Assembly: GCA_000818945.1 (NCBI GenBank)
Contig: KN805437.1
Span: forward strand, 32,775 to 96,774
Direction: 5' to 3'
Source: Schizochytrium sp. CCTCC M209059
Lineage: Eukaryota > Sar > Bigyra > Thraustochytrida > Thraustochytriidae
Length of the DNA: 64,000 bases
Part shown: piece by piece, positions 38,878-49,180 of the stretch
Position numbering within the stretch: the stretch's first letter is position 1
How the letters are laid out: every line of letters starts with the position of its first letter
Notes under the pieces: model-generated
What the model was told of the DNA's origin: nothing
The model's input: the letters and a program-made list of their open reading frames with translations, nothing else
Databases searched by the model: none
Made by a program: the position numbers and the translations under genes

Positions 38878-40919
38878 GATTTTGCAACAGCGCGTCTCGG
38901 TCCAGAAGACAAGTACAGATCAAGTGGACCAGGAATGCACTGATCAATACGCTGAAGTCCTTGTGCATCACGATACTTGTGCTCAATTGCCTTTTGCAGC
39001 TGCGCGTTGTATCTCTCTGCGTTCATCAGCACCGTCGGGAGCACATGCACGTAGCGCTTTACTGTCCATGTGCCAAATCGCGCCCGTCCATCATCGCCAT
39101 TCTCCAAGGCCATGCGGAACCCGGACTTGAGCTGCAGCTCCGAGTCGGCGTGGAAACGCACCTCGTTGCCCGGGTCTATAACGGCATAGCTACCGCCTTT
39201 TGCATAATACTTTCTCACTTCAGGATCCTTGAAGAATTGCTCGAGCTGTTGCTCAAGCGCCGTCCAGCCATCCTTTTCCTCAGAGACCTCAAAGGTGACC
39301 GCACTGCTGGAGTCAAGGCCTGGATAGCGACAGACGCGACCGAACTCTTGCACAAACGTCGAGTACGTCTTTGACGAGCGCAGTCGGATGTCAAGAAAGC
39401 GAAACGAATGCGGAAAGGTGTCACCCATGCGCCCCTTCTCGCACAGGATCACGATCGTTGGCAAGTTCTCCAGGTCCTCGTACTTGGCTGATTTCTGGAC
39501 AGCTTTAGAAGGTGAAGAATGAGATGCTTCTCCGAGATGTTCCTGTGCCTCAGCCTCCTGAGCCTGCGCTTCGGCAAACGACTTGTTCACGCGGTCAACA
39601 ATGGTCTCGCGCTCAGTGTCCGCCACGTCTTGCTTGGACGGATGCCGCAGGTCGCGTGTCAGCGTCCATGGTTCGAGCTGGGTGAAAAGACTTGTCGCGC
39701 GCCGAGCAACCTTTTGCACCTGCTGGCCTCCAGACGTTCGCTTCTTCTTTCCATCGCTGCCACCGACATCTGCAACGACGCTAAGAAGGCCGCCGTGGTC
39801 GTGGCTAGTGAGCCCTAGCTTTTTCAGTGCGCTGCGGAGACAGTCTTGTATCGAGAGGTTCTCGTCCGTCTCGTAGACGCGAATGACAGCCATACGTCCT
39901 GTTCTGTACTTGGGATGGACGTCGAGCAGGTCGTGCAAGAGACGATCGGTCTCGTTGTACCACGCCTGAGATGTGTTGCCTTGCGAGTCCGTGCGATCTT
40001 CGCGGTTGCGTTCCAGCTTCTCAGAGATGACGTACTGCCAAGCAATTCGCCAATGCGCAGGTGTATCATTATTTTCTGCTATTGCAGGGTTTTTGGCCTC
40101 TTCGACCCATTCTGTGTTGAACCGACTCGCAAGGGTCTCCCATCCGGCCTCGTCCAGGTCGCTCAACTCAGACCATGCTGATCTCACGGTCGCCTCGAGA
40201 AGAACCTTGAGAAGGTGTTGAATGGATGCTTTTTCAACGCCATCAGCGATCATAAAACACCCCACTTCTTTGTCTGTTTCGCGGCCAACACCTGGCCATA
40301 CTCGATCTGCAAAGCCAAGATGAAGAGCAAAGGCCTTGAGCTTCTCATTGTCAAGAGCAAGCCGCCTGACATCATTCTCGTCTTGGGCTGCAAAAATATC
40401 GTTGCGGTCGTCCTTCACCCAGAGCTTGCCATGGTCGATCCGATACACCGCAAGATATGTGAGCGAGAGAAGGTAGTCTGCCATGATGATGTGACCATCG
40501 TAGAGAGGAGTTGATTCGGCCACCTTGACTCCCTCTTGCTTACGCTTGGGTGCGCCTCGCTTGCCGAACGACCTGTTCGCATGTCCACGTACGACATCAA
40601 AGGCATCATCTTTGAGTACACGCTGACGCCGACGTGGAAGACAGTCCATAACATTGTCATTACTGGCTGTATCGCAAAAGAGTGAGATATCTGATGCGCC
40701 TACTCTGTAGTACTGTTTGCGTCCATCGCCCATTGCAGTCAGACGCGCTGCTTTCATGCGTTCGCGATCGTCCTCAAAACCGAGCCAATACAGCAGGCCT
40801 GTCTTCTTGTCGAAGTTCTCGTCAAAGTCGAGGTCAACATCACGAGGAACGACCAGCAGCAAATGCTCCGTGCCACCTTGAACCGAAATCAGTTCATTTC
40901 CCAAGCTCAGGCCTAGCAT
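38616..40919 (-). CDS. Second segment: helicase motifs V and VI
   Basis: A 767-residue open segment. Its ATG at 40919 follows a TGA immediately and overlaps the end of the upstream segment, so it is probably not the real start. VILCEKGRMGDTFPHSFRFLDIR (motif V region) and QEFGRVCRYP (motif VI, arginine finger; about 39321-39352) are those of the second RecA-like domain of an SF2 helicase. The Walker A of the same enzyme lies in the following segment, that is, after motif VI. The last ~80 residues of this frame (below about 38780) look like out-of-frame translation, placing the frame change near 38780-38830. A small intron with a weak donor cannot be excluded there. Confidence 0.7.
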   Translation of the reverse strand: MLGLSLGNELISVQGGTEHLLLVVPRDVDLDFDENFDKKTGLLYWLGFEDDRERMKAARLTAMGDGRKQYYRVGASDISLFCDTASNDNVMDCLPRRRQRVLKDDAFDVVRGHANRSFGKRGAPKRKQEGVKVAESTPLYDGHIIMADYLLSLTYLAVYRIDHGKLWVKDDRNDIFAAQDENDVRRLALDNEKLKAFALHLGFADRVWPGVGRETDKEVGCFMIADGVEKASIQHLLKVLLEATVRSAWSELSDLDEAGWETLASRFNTEWVEEAKNPAIAENNDTPAHWRIAWQYVISEKLERNREDRTDSQGNTSQAWYNETDRLLHDLLDVHPKYRTGRMAVIRVYETDENLSIQDCLRSALKKLGLTSHDHGGLLSVVADVGGSDGKKKRTSGGQQVQKVARRATSLFTQLEPWTLTRDLRHPSKQDVADTERETIVDRVNKSFAEAQAQEAEAQEHLGEASHSSPSKAVQKSAKYEDLENLPTIVILCEKGRMGDTFPHSFRFLDIRLRSSKTYSTFVQEFGRVCRYPGLDSSSAVTFEVSEEKDGWTALEQQLEQFFKDPEVRKYYAKGGSYAVIDPGNEVRFHADSELQLKSGFRMALENGDDGRARFGTWTVKRYVHVLPTVLMNAERYNAQLQKAIEHKYRDAQGLQRIDQCIPGPLDLYLSSGPRRAVAKSCPRFDTIEGKQVVINPMHDIVSYRSRSAQTRGQIIHFDSGHSGGVHVVSCLWRSVSRARQGHTYISCVCLRSAWSSRFPRLLMRFR

Positions 40920-42771
40920 TCACCCTACGATGGAAGACACTGCAGAACGCTTTGTATTCGTGCATCGGATATCGGTATGCGCAACCTTCATGCGTGGTCA
41001 CGCGCGGGTCTACAACATAATTTCTCCCATTGACAGCGAGTCTCAGCGGGCGTACGTAACTCGGCACCGCCCACGTCGCCGTCTCGACGTAGTAATCCAT
41101 GCTGCGGTACATCGAGGCGGGCTTGAACCAGCGGACGATGTTGCTATCAGCAATTCGTGAAGTCTCAGAAAGTACGTTCTGCGGCGTTGCAGAAACAAGC
41201 AAGCGAAGCACATTCTCAGCACTCAGCGCTGGATTGTTGAGAAGCCAGTCGTGTGCGCCATCTTTCGTCGGCGCAAAGTGACACTCGTCGGCGATAATGA
41301 CAAAGAGAGTCTTTGGATTCTTGACCTCCTCTTCCATCCACTTTTGGTGCGCGCCCATGACCGCATGCGGCACCTTGGTGTGCTTGAGCACACGTCCGCC
41401 CTCGAGCTTTGCGCGCGTGACTCTGTCTGCAGTCTGGGACTGCAGAGAGTTGAAGTTTGGTGTAAGCACAACGAAGGAAACGCTGTCAAACTTGGACGTC
41501 CAGTCTGCGTTTGAAGAACCAAAGAGGACCTGCTCGGCTTTGCGAAAGACCTCTTCGGCGACCTCGCGTTGCTCGGGATGCGCAACATCAGGCTGTGGCG
41601 TGCCAATCTGCTGACGAAGCGCACTTTGCTCTTGAAAGGCATCGGGATCAACGTGTAGCTTGGCACGCATTAGCGCCGGTTTCTCTTCTTCTTCGTCAAG
41701 TTCTCTGTCACGTTCTTCGTCAAGCTGCATTTCGATATGATTGCGAAAGTCTTCCACAAGAGGCAAGCCAAAGCTTGTAATCTCGCGAGTCACTTGTTCC
41801 CACGCTCTCTCTGCGTGTGCACCGTTGGTCGAGAGCAGGTTCTTTGCAACTTTCTGACGCCGTTCCAAATCGATCTCGAAGCGTGGCATAATGAGCTCAA
41901 TGGTTCCTTCTTGGCCATTCACCTCTTCATTTGAGCTGTCCACAACAAAGATGATTTGTACTTGTACAGGCCGATCATCGTCGTCACTTATCGTCTCGTC
42001 GTCAGCTTCTTCCTTGATGTCCTCCTCTTCTTGGCTACTTTGACTCGATTCGAGAAGCCTGCGAATGTTCTGAGCCGTTTCGGATGTGAACACAAGCAGA
42101 ACACTCTGCGTAGAAGCGCCGTCCGCATCGCGTAAAAGCACAACGCGAATTTCGGGCGCATCCGTTCGCAAAAGTGCTTCCTGCAGTTTACTTTGTAGAT
42201 CATCAGACTCTACGAGATTGATGAAATGAGTAGCTCTTTTCGCGAATAGTCGGAGCGGTGGCAAAGAGTGCCGGCTTGGAGCTGAGAGTGACTTTGCAGC
42301 AAGATCTCTGAGAGCTGTCTCGACATATTCGTTATCAGGAGATGCCCTGATCCGAGCTCTGTTATGATCAGGTTCATCTTGCAGCAACTTGGATTCTGGA
42401 TCGCTCAGCAAGGCGCTGAGGCAGAGAGCAAAGAGCTCTAGGCCCTCCACTTCTTTCGGGTACTTTTTTCTGAGACCGGCGACATCGTCCAGCCCGATCT
42501 CCGTCGAATCGTCTTCCTCCGCTCCCGCAATCCACCAGACCCGTAAAAGTTGCGAGAGCGCCTCGATATCAACCTTCGAGTCGTTTTGAAGAGCCTTTAC
42601 AGCCTCCGGACTATTTCCAACCTCTTCTTCGAAGTTTGTGGCCGGGCTCGCGTTGAGAACGAGCACAAGAGGCTGGTCGGAGCCGCCCTTCTGGGCCCTC
42701 ACGCCCTCCTGCGCCTTCGCGCCCTCCTGCGCCTTCGCGCCCTCCTGCGCCTTCGCGCCCTCGCTCGCCAT
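40894..42771 (-). CDS. 5' segment of helicase-glycosyltransferase gene: shared N-domain and helicase motifs II-III
   Basis: Open segment from the first ATG (complement of 42769-42771). The frame is open further upstream to about 42892 without an ATG, and that extension resembles part of the accessory protein, so an upstream exon or a lost 5' end is possible. After three 6-residue Ala-Lys-Ala-Gln-Glu-Gly repeats comes a region shared with the accessory protein (PLVLVLNAS, LLRVWW, GLELFALCLSALL, LLRDADG). The first helicase domain follows with VVLTPNFNSL, IIADECHF (motif II, DECH; about 41277-41300) and LLVSATPQN (motif III; about 41180-41206), but no Walker A precedes them. The segment stops at 40894 and the helicase resumes one frame over. 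Together with the next three segments it makes one ~8-kb gene. Confidence 0.7.
   Translation of the reverse strand: MASEGAKAQEGAKAQEGAKAQEGVRAQKGGSDQPLVLVLNASPATNFEEEVGNSPEAVKALQNDSKVDIEALSQLLRVWWIAGAEEDDSTEIGLDDVAGLRKKYPKEVEGLELFALCLSALLSDPESKLLQDEPDHNRARIRASPDNEYVETALRDLAAKSLSAPSRHSLPPLRLFAKRATHFINLVESDDLQSKLQEALLRTDAPEIRVVLLRDADGASTQSVLLVFTSETAQNIRRLLESSQSSQEEEDIKEEADDETISDDDDRPVQVQIIFVVDSSNEEVNGQEGTIELIMPRFEIDLERRQKVAKNLLSTNGAHAERAWEQVTREITSFGLPLVEDFRNHIEMQLDEERDRELDEEEEKPALMRAKLHVDPDAFQEQSALRQQIGTPQPDVAHPEQREVAEEVFRKAEQVLFGSSNADWTSKFDSVSFVVLTPNFNSLQSQTADRVTRAKLEGGRVLKHTKVPHAVMGAHQKWMEEEVKNPKTLFVIIADECHFAPTKDGAHDWLLNNPALSAENVLRLLVSATPQNVLSETSRIADSNIVRWFKPASMYRSMDYYVETATWAVPSYVRPLRLAVNGRNYVVDPRVTTHEGCAYRYPMHEYKAFCSVFHRRVNARPELGK
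42703..42756. repeat. Three 18-bp tandem repeats in coding sequence
   Basis: Three identical 18-base units (GCCCTCCTGCGCCTTCGC on the plus strand) encode three six-residue Ala-Lys-Ala-Gln-Glu-Gly repeats near the start of the helicase-glycosyltransferase gene. The accessory paralogue lacks them. Confidence 0.9.
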
Positions 42772-43345
42772 GCCGTCCGCGAATCTTTGCAGCCAATACT
42801 CCACCACCGCGCGCGCAAGTTGAAGTTCTGGATTGTCATGCGTTGTCCATCTCAGGTACGTATATAACTTGTTAATGACTCTTGAACTTGGTCAGCGGTG
42901 ATCGGACGCTGGTCAGCTGTGATTGACGACAATGTAGTAAATATTCCTATTATTTGTTCTTCCAGCCTACTTACAATCGGTCTTCTTTACCACCATGCAA
43001 GTGAGACAAAATCTAAAAGTCACTGACCTCCGAGAAGTTTCTTCACGACCATGTCACGATATCAGGGAACGTGATACTGCACGTGACGCCGCGGAGAAGT
43101 TGGGCCGAGGTCGCAGCCGAGAGCAAACACTGTTTACGGGCGCCCGGGCATCCACGCTTCGATAGATTGCAGGCCTTGCGCAGCCTGACCTGTGCCGCTG
43201 TTCTCGCTTGAGGCGTTGTTGATCGATCAGCGCAAGCTGCTGCCCTGGCTCTACCGCGTGATTGTGCACGTGCAGCACTTGCTAGGCTAGCACGACGCGA
43301 ACAATACAAGCGTGAAAACCTCCTTGCAAGTATAAAACCGGTACA
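42772..43345. promoter_or_regulatory. Divergent region between glycosyltransferase gene and LRR-kinase gene
   Basis: The two genes are head to head here and may share control elements. TATAAAA at 43331-43337 lies only nine bases before the ATG at 43346, too close for a normal TATA box unless translation starts elsewhere. The minus-strand frame of the helicase gene stays open across about 42772-42892. Confidence 0.45.
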
Positions 43346-46300
43346 ATGTCGGTCGCGTATCACAGTGATTCTGATGCACTCGTCAAGGCAATCGATGCAA
43401 TGAATAGCGGAGAGAAAGAAATAGCGTAAGTGAACGCGAATAGACAAAACGTTCCGTCATAATTGACTCGCTTGTTGGATCGCCTCAACGCGCCGCACTG
43501 CAACCGATCATCTTCTTACCGCATGCCACTGAACAAGCGCAGAATTCGATTCAACAAACTCGGAGATGCGGGCGCCAACACGCTAGCAGACACACTCGCA
43601 AACAATAAGTCTCTTCTCACGCTAATGTACGTGCAAAGTTTATATGGTGGAGATTTGAATGAACTCAGTAGCAAACGGCGCTAACCGCACGTACACACGT
43701 TCACTTCACCCAAATGAACGTCCGCGGCCCATCAACATTGTGAGCTTCTTTGTCGAACGCAGTCTTTATCGCAACAAAATCGGTAATTGGGGCGCCACGG
43801 CACTGGCGAGCGCACTTCGGAACCACGCGGCGATGCACACTCTCGAGTAAGCACTGATGTCACAGTTGTCTAGAGACGCACTCGAGGAATGGGTTTGATT
43901 GACTCACACGCACGCACGAACGTTTTCCTTTGTTCATCTTTGTTGCAATCTTCTTCACGATATGTTAAGCTTCGGCGACAACGAAATCGGCTCAGAGGGT
44001 GTCACAGCACTGGCGGGTGCCCTCGTAAGAAAAGAGTCTCTTTTCTCGCTCAGGTATGTGGTGTAAAGACGGTGGAGGAGGGAACCCAGAGGAGCTCTTG
44101 AGGCAAAAACCACTGACAATCACGTTCGCACGCACGCACGCACGCTCGCACGTAAAATCGGCTTTACCTTCTGCATTGATTAACAAAATTGCAAAGTCTT
44201 GCTGGCAATAAGATTGGCTCGGAGGGCGCCGTGGCGCTGGCGAAAGCGCTTCTGAAGAACTCCTCTCTTCACACGCTCAAGTAAGTGTTTGCACTGTGAA
44301 AATAGGCGGCGAGCTGGAAGTGCGAGACATATTAACCACCGCTTCTTACAAAACGGTTTGAATGTAATCTATTTCAACTCAATTTAGCCTTGCTGGCAAC
44401 ATAATCGGCGCAAAGGGAGCCAAGGCTCTGGCGCAAGCGCTCGCAAAGAATGACTCGTTACAAACGCTAAAGTACGTGGTGATGCAGGATAAAGTCGTAG
44501 GTGACCTCGAGAAGCATAAAGGACGGATTAGCTCACGTTGCACATACGCACAACACGTTACCGGCGGTGTTATTGCTCAATGTGATCTTCTTCAACCATT
44601 CTCTTGTGAACACAGCCTTGCTCGCAATGATATCGGGGACGAGGGTGCCACGGCGCTAGCAAGTGCCCTCACCAAAAATAGATCTCTGCAAACCCTGTTG
44701 TAAGTGAAGTTAATTGGTGGAAACTCTGTGATGCTGAGTCTGAGAAGACTAACCTATCGAGGACGCGCACATTGACGCAACGGATTTTGTCTCGCGCAGT
44801 CTTTCGTGCAACAAGATTAGCTCAGAGGGGGCGACGGCACTGGCGACGGCGCTCGCAAAAAATAGAACGCTGCGCGTGTTGTAGTGAGTGACGGCCCAGG
44901 GGGAAAGATGAGAATGTTTTTGAATGGCTCGACAAGCAGGAAGGGATCACTAACATGTAAATGTGGTACACCTTCAGCCTAGGGACGAATGAAATCGGCT
45001 CAGCGGGCGCCTCAGCACTGGCAGATGCACTCGCGACGAATGAGTCGCTGCACACGCTAAAGTAAGTCAGAAGCAAGAATGCTAAGCACGGCGAACCGAC
45101 CAGTACGAGTAGCGGCACACGCACGCCAATGCCGCTAACAATATTGTTGCTTTCTTTTACATGCAAACAAAGTCTCTGGGAAAATAAAATCGAAGATGAG
45201 GGCGTCGAGGCGCTGTCAGCCGCCCTCGCTGGGAACAAATCGCTGCTCAAGCTGGAGGAAGTTCTGAGACCACACTAGCTGCATGTAAATTCTCTCCGCT
45301 GACTCTTTTCTCAACATTTGCAATACGCAGCCTCTTCAACAGCACTCCTGCAATCCAAGCCGCTCTTCAGCGCAATGAAGCCTTGTATCTGAAAAGCCAG
45401 TCTCCTCTTATGCAGGCATGCCGAAAAGGTAACATTTTGACAGCGAAGACGCTTGTGACCGGCGGCGCGCAGATCGACGAGCTTGATAGCATTGGCAAGA
45501 CGCCACTTGTTCACGCGTGTGAAGCCAACGATGCTAAAAAGAGCATCGTCTTGGCAAAGATGCTTTTCGGGCACAGTGCAGGTCTTTCGAGCGAATCTCT
45601 CAAAGTAAGAGAGGCTCAAGCTTGTGCGAGCTCCAAAATGTATATGGATCTGTCGGTTTTCCTGTTGCTCGTGCAGTCCCTCCCGCTCGCCCAACTTCAT
45701 ACGAACGAATTGCGCACAGGAGTCGTTACGCTATTCGATAAGGGCGTGCAGACCGTAAAGGAAGCTCGCAGCCTCACACCCGCTCGTTTCGCGCAATTGG
45801 GAATGGCAAATGCGCAAGCGAGCTGTAAATTGCTACGAGCGATGGCTGATGCTGAACAATTTGTCAGACTCGAGGACCTTGCTGCAAAAGTATCTCTCGC
45901 ACGCGCAAAGCGGAGTGAAAGCGAACTCGTTCTTCATCCAGCGCTACTCAATGTCTTTGAAGACCATCTTTCCCGTGATGACCCAATCGCGGAGCTTGCA
46001 CTCTCTGACGCGGAGCAGGAGATCATACGTGAAGACGTTGAAACGCTGAATGAGCTTCAAGAACGTGTTGTGTTGGAACCACAGTTCACTTATCGTCGAA
46101 ATCATGTCCGACGCGACCTTGTCGGGAGTATCCGCGACACACTTTCGAGTGGTATAAAGAAGATGTTCGAGAGGCTCAGTAAAGACCAGGATTCAAACGC
46201 TGTGGTAGAAAGTTGCCGCAAGCTGTGGAAAGACATCTTTGATGAGTCTGCGAACGTTGATGATGCTGACAATGCAGCCACCTTTGAAGAGATGCAGCAA

Positions 46301-48484
46301 GCGACGAGAGATGCGGTACACGCTTTAAAAGCGTGGGAGTCTCGACATGACAGTAGCGGCGCGAGGGAGCGCACGATCGCAGCTATTGACGCTCTCGAAA
46401 GAAGGACACAGCGAATGGGTATTCGACCCACATTTTTCATGACCTTAAGATTTCCCGAAAGGACGCACGAGTTGTCAATGGAGGTGCACGAGGTGCAAGA
46501 AGCTCTCCAAGCGGAGCTCGGCGCCTTGACAGAGGTCGCGCCCATGAGTGACGCTCCGTTGCACGAAGTGCGACGCGCCTTGGCCTTGACAATCTCTTTC
46601 TATACCCGCACGATGCCGAGCGAGATCTCGCGCTTGCAGATCGCCGTCGAACACCTGACGGCTCTACTCTCACATCACGCTCCCGGCCTCAGCGAGCCGA
46701 ATACTATGCGTGTAAAAGCCATCATGAGGGAGATTCGCAGCAAGAGCCGGCAGCGAGCAGACCTCGAACGGGACCTCCAATACGCCCGCGAGGATGCGAG
46801 TGACGGGGACGCTGATGCTCAGGCCAAAATTCCCGATCTCGAGCGAGAGCTCGCCCACTTGGGCAGTGTCTTCAGACTTGACAGTGAATTGCGGAGGGAG
46901 CGTGCGCGCGCTTTGCGCCATGCAGAGGAATATTTTCCCGAGTTTCTCCAGGATCAAAAGTGGCTCGCGGCAATTGGCGTGACCGATAGTGCACTGCAGG
47001 ATTTGTCAAGGCTGGGCCTTTGGCTTACGAACGCAAAATGCGAAGACTTTGAGACCCTCGCAGAGCTGGCGTCCAAGCCTGGAAAATCAGTGCCTCGCGT
47101 GCGCGACCCGGAGGGACGAGAGTTTGTGCTCAAGTCATTTCATCTCGCCAACGAGGTGTGGAGCAGTCGCTTCTGCCGCCAAGTCACAGCGCTAGCCCAA
47201 ATCCAGTCGGCCTACATCGTTCGCATACAGGGCGCATTCATGCAAGACGCGCGTCAGGGCTGCATTCTCATACCCTATTATTCAGGTGCCGACCTTGCCG
47301 ATTGGCTTCGCAAAAACCCCCACGCAGACATGGCAACGCGAAGGCGCATTGCCATCGGCCTCTTGTCTGGTTTGCATGATTTGCACTCGAAAGGCTTCGT
47401 TCACTGCGACATTAAACCGGAGAATATCTTCCTTGCGCCGGGGCTTTCGCCAGTACTGGGAGATTTTGATGGCGTACAAATGCACGACGTGACCATGTCG
47501 CAACCGATGCATGCCACCATCAAGTACATGGCACCAGAACTCCGCAGCGGAACGACCTCCAAGGTCGGACCTGAAGTGGATCTATACTCGATGGGTGTGG
47601 TACTCGCAGAACTATTCAAGGACCTGCAAACTTCTGAAGCGATGAAGTCTCTCCTATCCTCTTTACAGTCGTCGGATCCAACACAGCGTCTCTCTGCGCT
47701 GCTAGCTTTACGTCATGAGGCCTTTCAGGTTGAGCCCGTACCGGTGAACTCGTGTGCCATCTGTCTCGACATCTTTCCGGTCGAGCTGGGTGTCTCTTGT
47801 CCAAATGGCCATTTCACGTGTAAGGATTGCTTAAGCGCCTCGGTGCGCGTCGCTACGCAACCCAGGGCGCACATTAAAGTCTCGCGGGATGGTAGCATGT
47901 GTTGCGTCACGCCAGACTGCGAGCGTCTCGTTTCTGGACGCAATATTGCGGCCATGGTTCCCGACGAGGACTTTGCAGCACTGCTCTCGATCGTACGCGA
48001 GCACTTCGAGCGCGACATTGCAGCGGAGCAGGAGCGTCAGGTCCAGCATCGTGTTGACGCGGAACTTCGCGAGCATGGGTTGGACCGAACAACGCAGGAA
48101 CACCTTCGAGCGATTCGAAATGAGGTCCTGAATTTGTCATGTCCGCGCTGTTCAACTGTCTTCGCTGAATTTGACGGCTGTTGTGCTCTGAAGTGCAGCG
48201 CCTGCCCGTGTTATTTCTGCGCGTGGTGTCTCCAGGACACGGGCGATTCTTCAGATGCCTGTCATCGCGCTGTTGCAGGTTGCAAAAAGAAACCTGACGG
48301 GGAGACAGACCCATTTTTTAGCGACATTGCTGTCGTGCGGGAAGCATGGGCTCGGCTCCGGAGGCAGCGCCTTCATCATTACATGAAAAACCGTGTCCAC
48401 GACCCAAAATTGAGTGCCAAGATTCAGGAGATGCTGCGCCCAGACCTTACCCCAGATATAATCGGCGACGACTTTAAATTCTAA
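43346..48484 (+). CDS. LRR-ankyrin-helical-kinase-RING receptor-like protein
   Basis: Eleven exons: 43346-43425, 43543-43626, 43763-43846, 43970-44053, 44197-44280, 44388-44471, 44616-44699, 44800-44883, 44978-45061, 45173-45256, 45331-48484. Spliced length 3990 nt (1329 residues). Exons 2-10 each encode one 28-residue ribonuclease-inhibitor-type LRR with phase-2 introns. Exon 11 adds two ankyrin-like repeats, a ~400-residue helical module shared with the accessory protein of the glycosyltransferase locus, a Ser/Thr kinase-like domain (VLK lysine, HCDIKPEN catalytic loop, DFD in place of DFG, APE; about residues 867-1070) and two Cys/His clusters: a RING (CAIC...CPNGH..CKDC) and an IBR/RING2-like one (CPRC...FCAWC). 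It suggests a sensor coupled to phosphorylation and ubiquitination. The donor after exon 10 reads GG instead of GT (45257-45258); unspliced, translation would stop at 45276-45278. Confidence 0.75.
45257..45258 (+). other. Defective splice donor (GG for GT) after LRR exon 10
   Basis: Exon 10 reaches the standard 84 nt exactly at 45256. The following bases GGAAGT differ from the usual GTAAGT only at the second, essential position. No other GT nearby keeps the frame into exon 11. Confidence 0.6.
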
Positions 48485-49006
48485 GCATGCTTTTCCCGCA
48501 AATTCGCTTGTAAAAATCATTTCCAGGTGCATACATGTCCATGCGCAAGAATGGGATCCTTTTTGCCTCGCACCATGCTCGCTCGACTTGATCGCATCAT
48601 GGCAAACCGCCCTCAGGGGTTTGGTTTCCACGTTAGTTCTTGGTCAGTTGCAGATTGAGAATGAGCACGAGTTCGGCGGTGTTGCCATTACACCACTTCG
48701 AAGATCGTTCTTCCGTTGTTGCGCTGGATCGTAAAATTAGATTTGTAGCTGATGGAAATCGGTGAAGACGCGCGCGTGTGCTTTTATTTTCAATATTTTG
48801 CGATTCTCTCTCTAAAAAATTTCGATAATTTCAATGTAGTTGACAGTGCTGGCGACTCGACCCCGTCTCCGCAGCAAACGACAAGGTTCCCGAGCCTCGC
48901 CTCGAGTCGCCTCGCCTCGTTGACTCTGCTTCATTGCCCTCCATCGATCCGCGCGCCGCATGGTCTCACACTCGATCATGATCCCAACGGCGTGCCTTTA
49001 ATTTTG

Positions 49007-49042
<36 letters not shown>

Positions 49043-49180
49043 CAATCATTGCTTGCAATCAATCTTTCAAGCTGATTGCTCACGCGGCGCGCAGGGCGCG
49101 AGCGCCTTCATCTGGGAGGAGACAGCGTGCGCGTCAGGGCTCGCGAGACTAGACCGCGCCACGGAGGTGCGGTGCAAGCA
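48485..49180. other. Intergenic with (TGCC)n repeat
   Basis: No gene seen. A (TGCC)n run of nearly ten units lies at 49005-49043, about 140 bp before the Nup85 ATG. The reading frame upstream of that ATG is open to 49076 but has no earlier ATG. Confidence 0.5.

Noticed and set aside
37100..40919. Small introns as the cause of the frame changes in the helicase-glycosyltransferase gene
   Set aside because: In-phase introns of about 67-83 nt can be drawn, but their donors lack the GTRNGT consensus seen in every other intron here. Not excluded, but indels are simpler.
43331..43337. TATA box of the LRR-kinase gene
   Set aside because: Only nine bases before the ATG, so a transcript starting ~30 bp downstream would miss that ATG. 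Kept only as a note.
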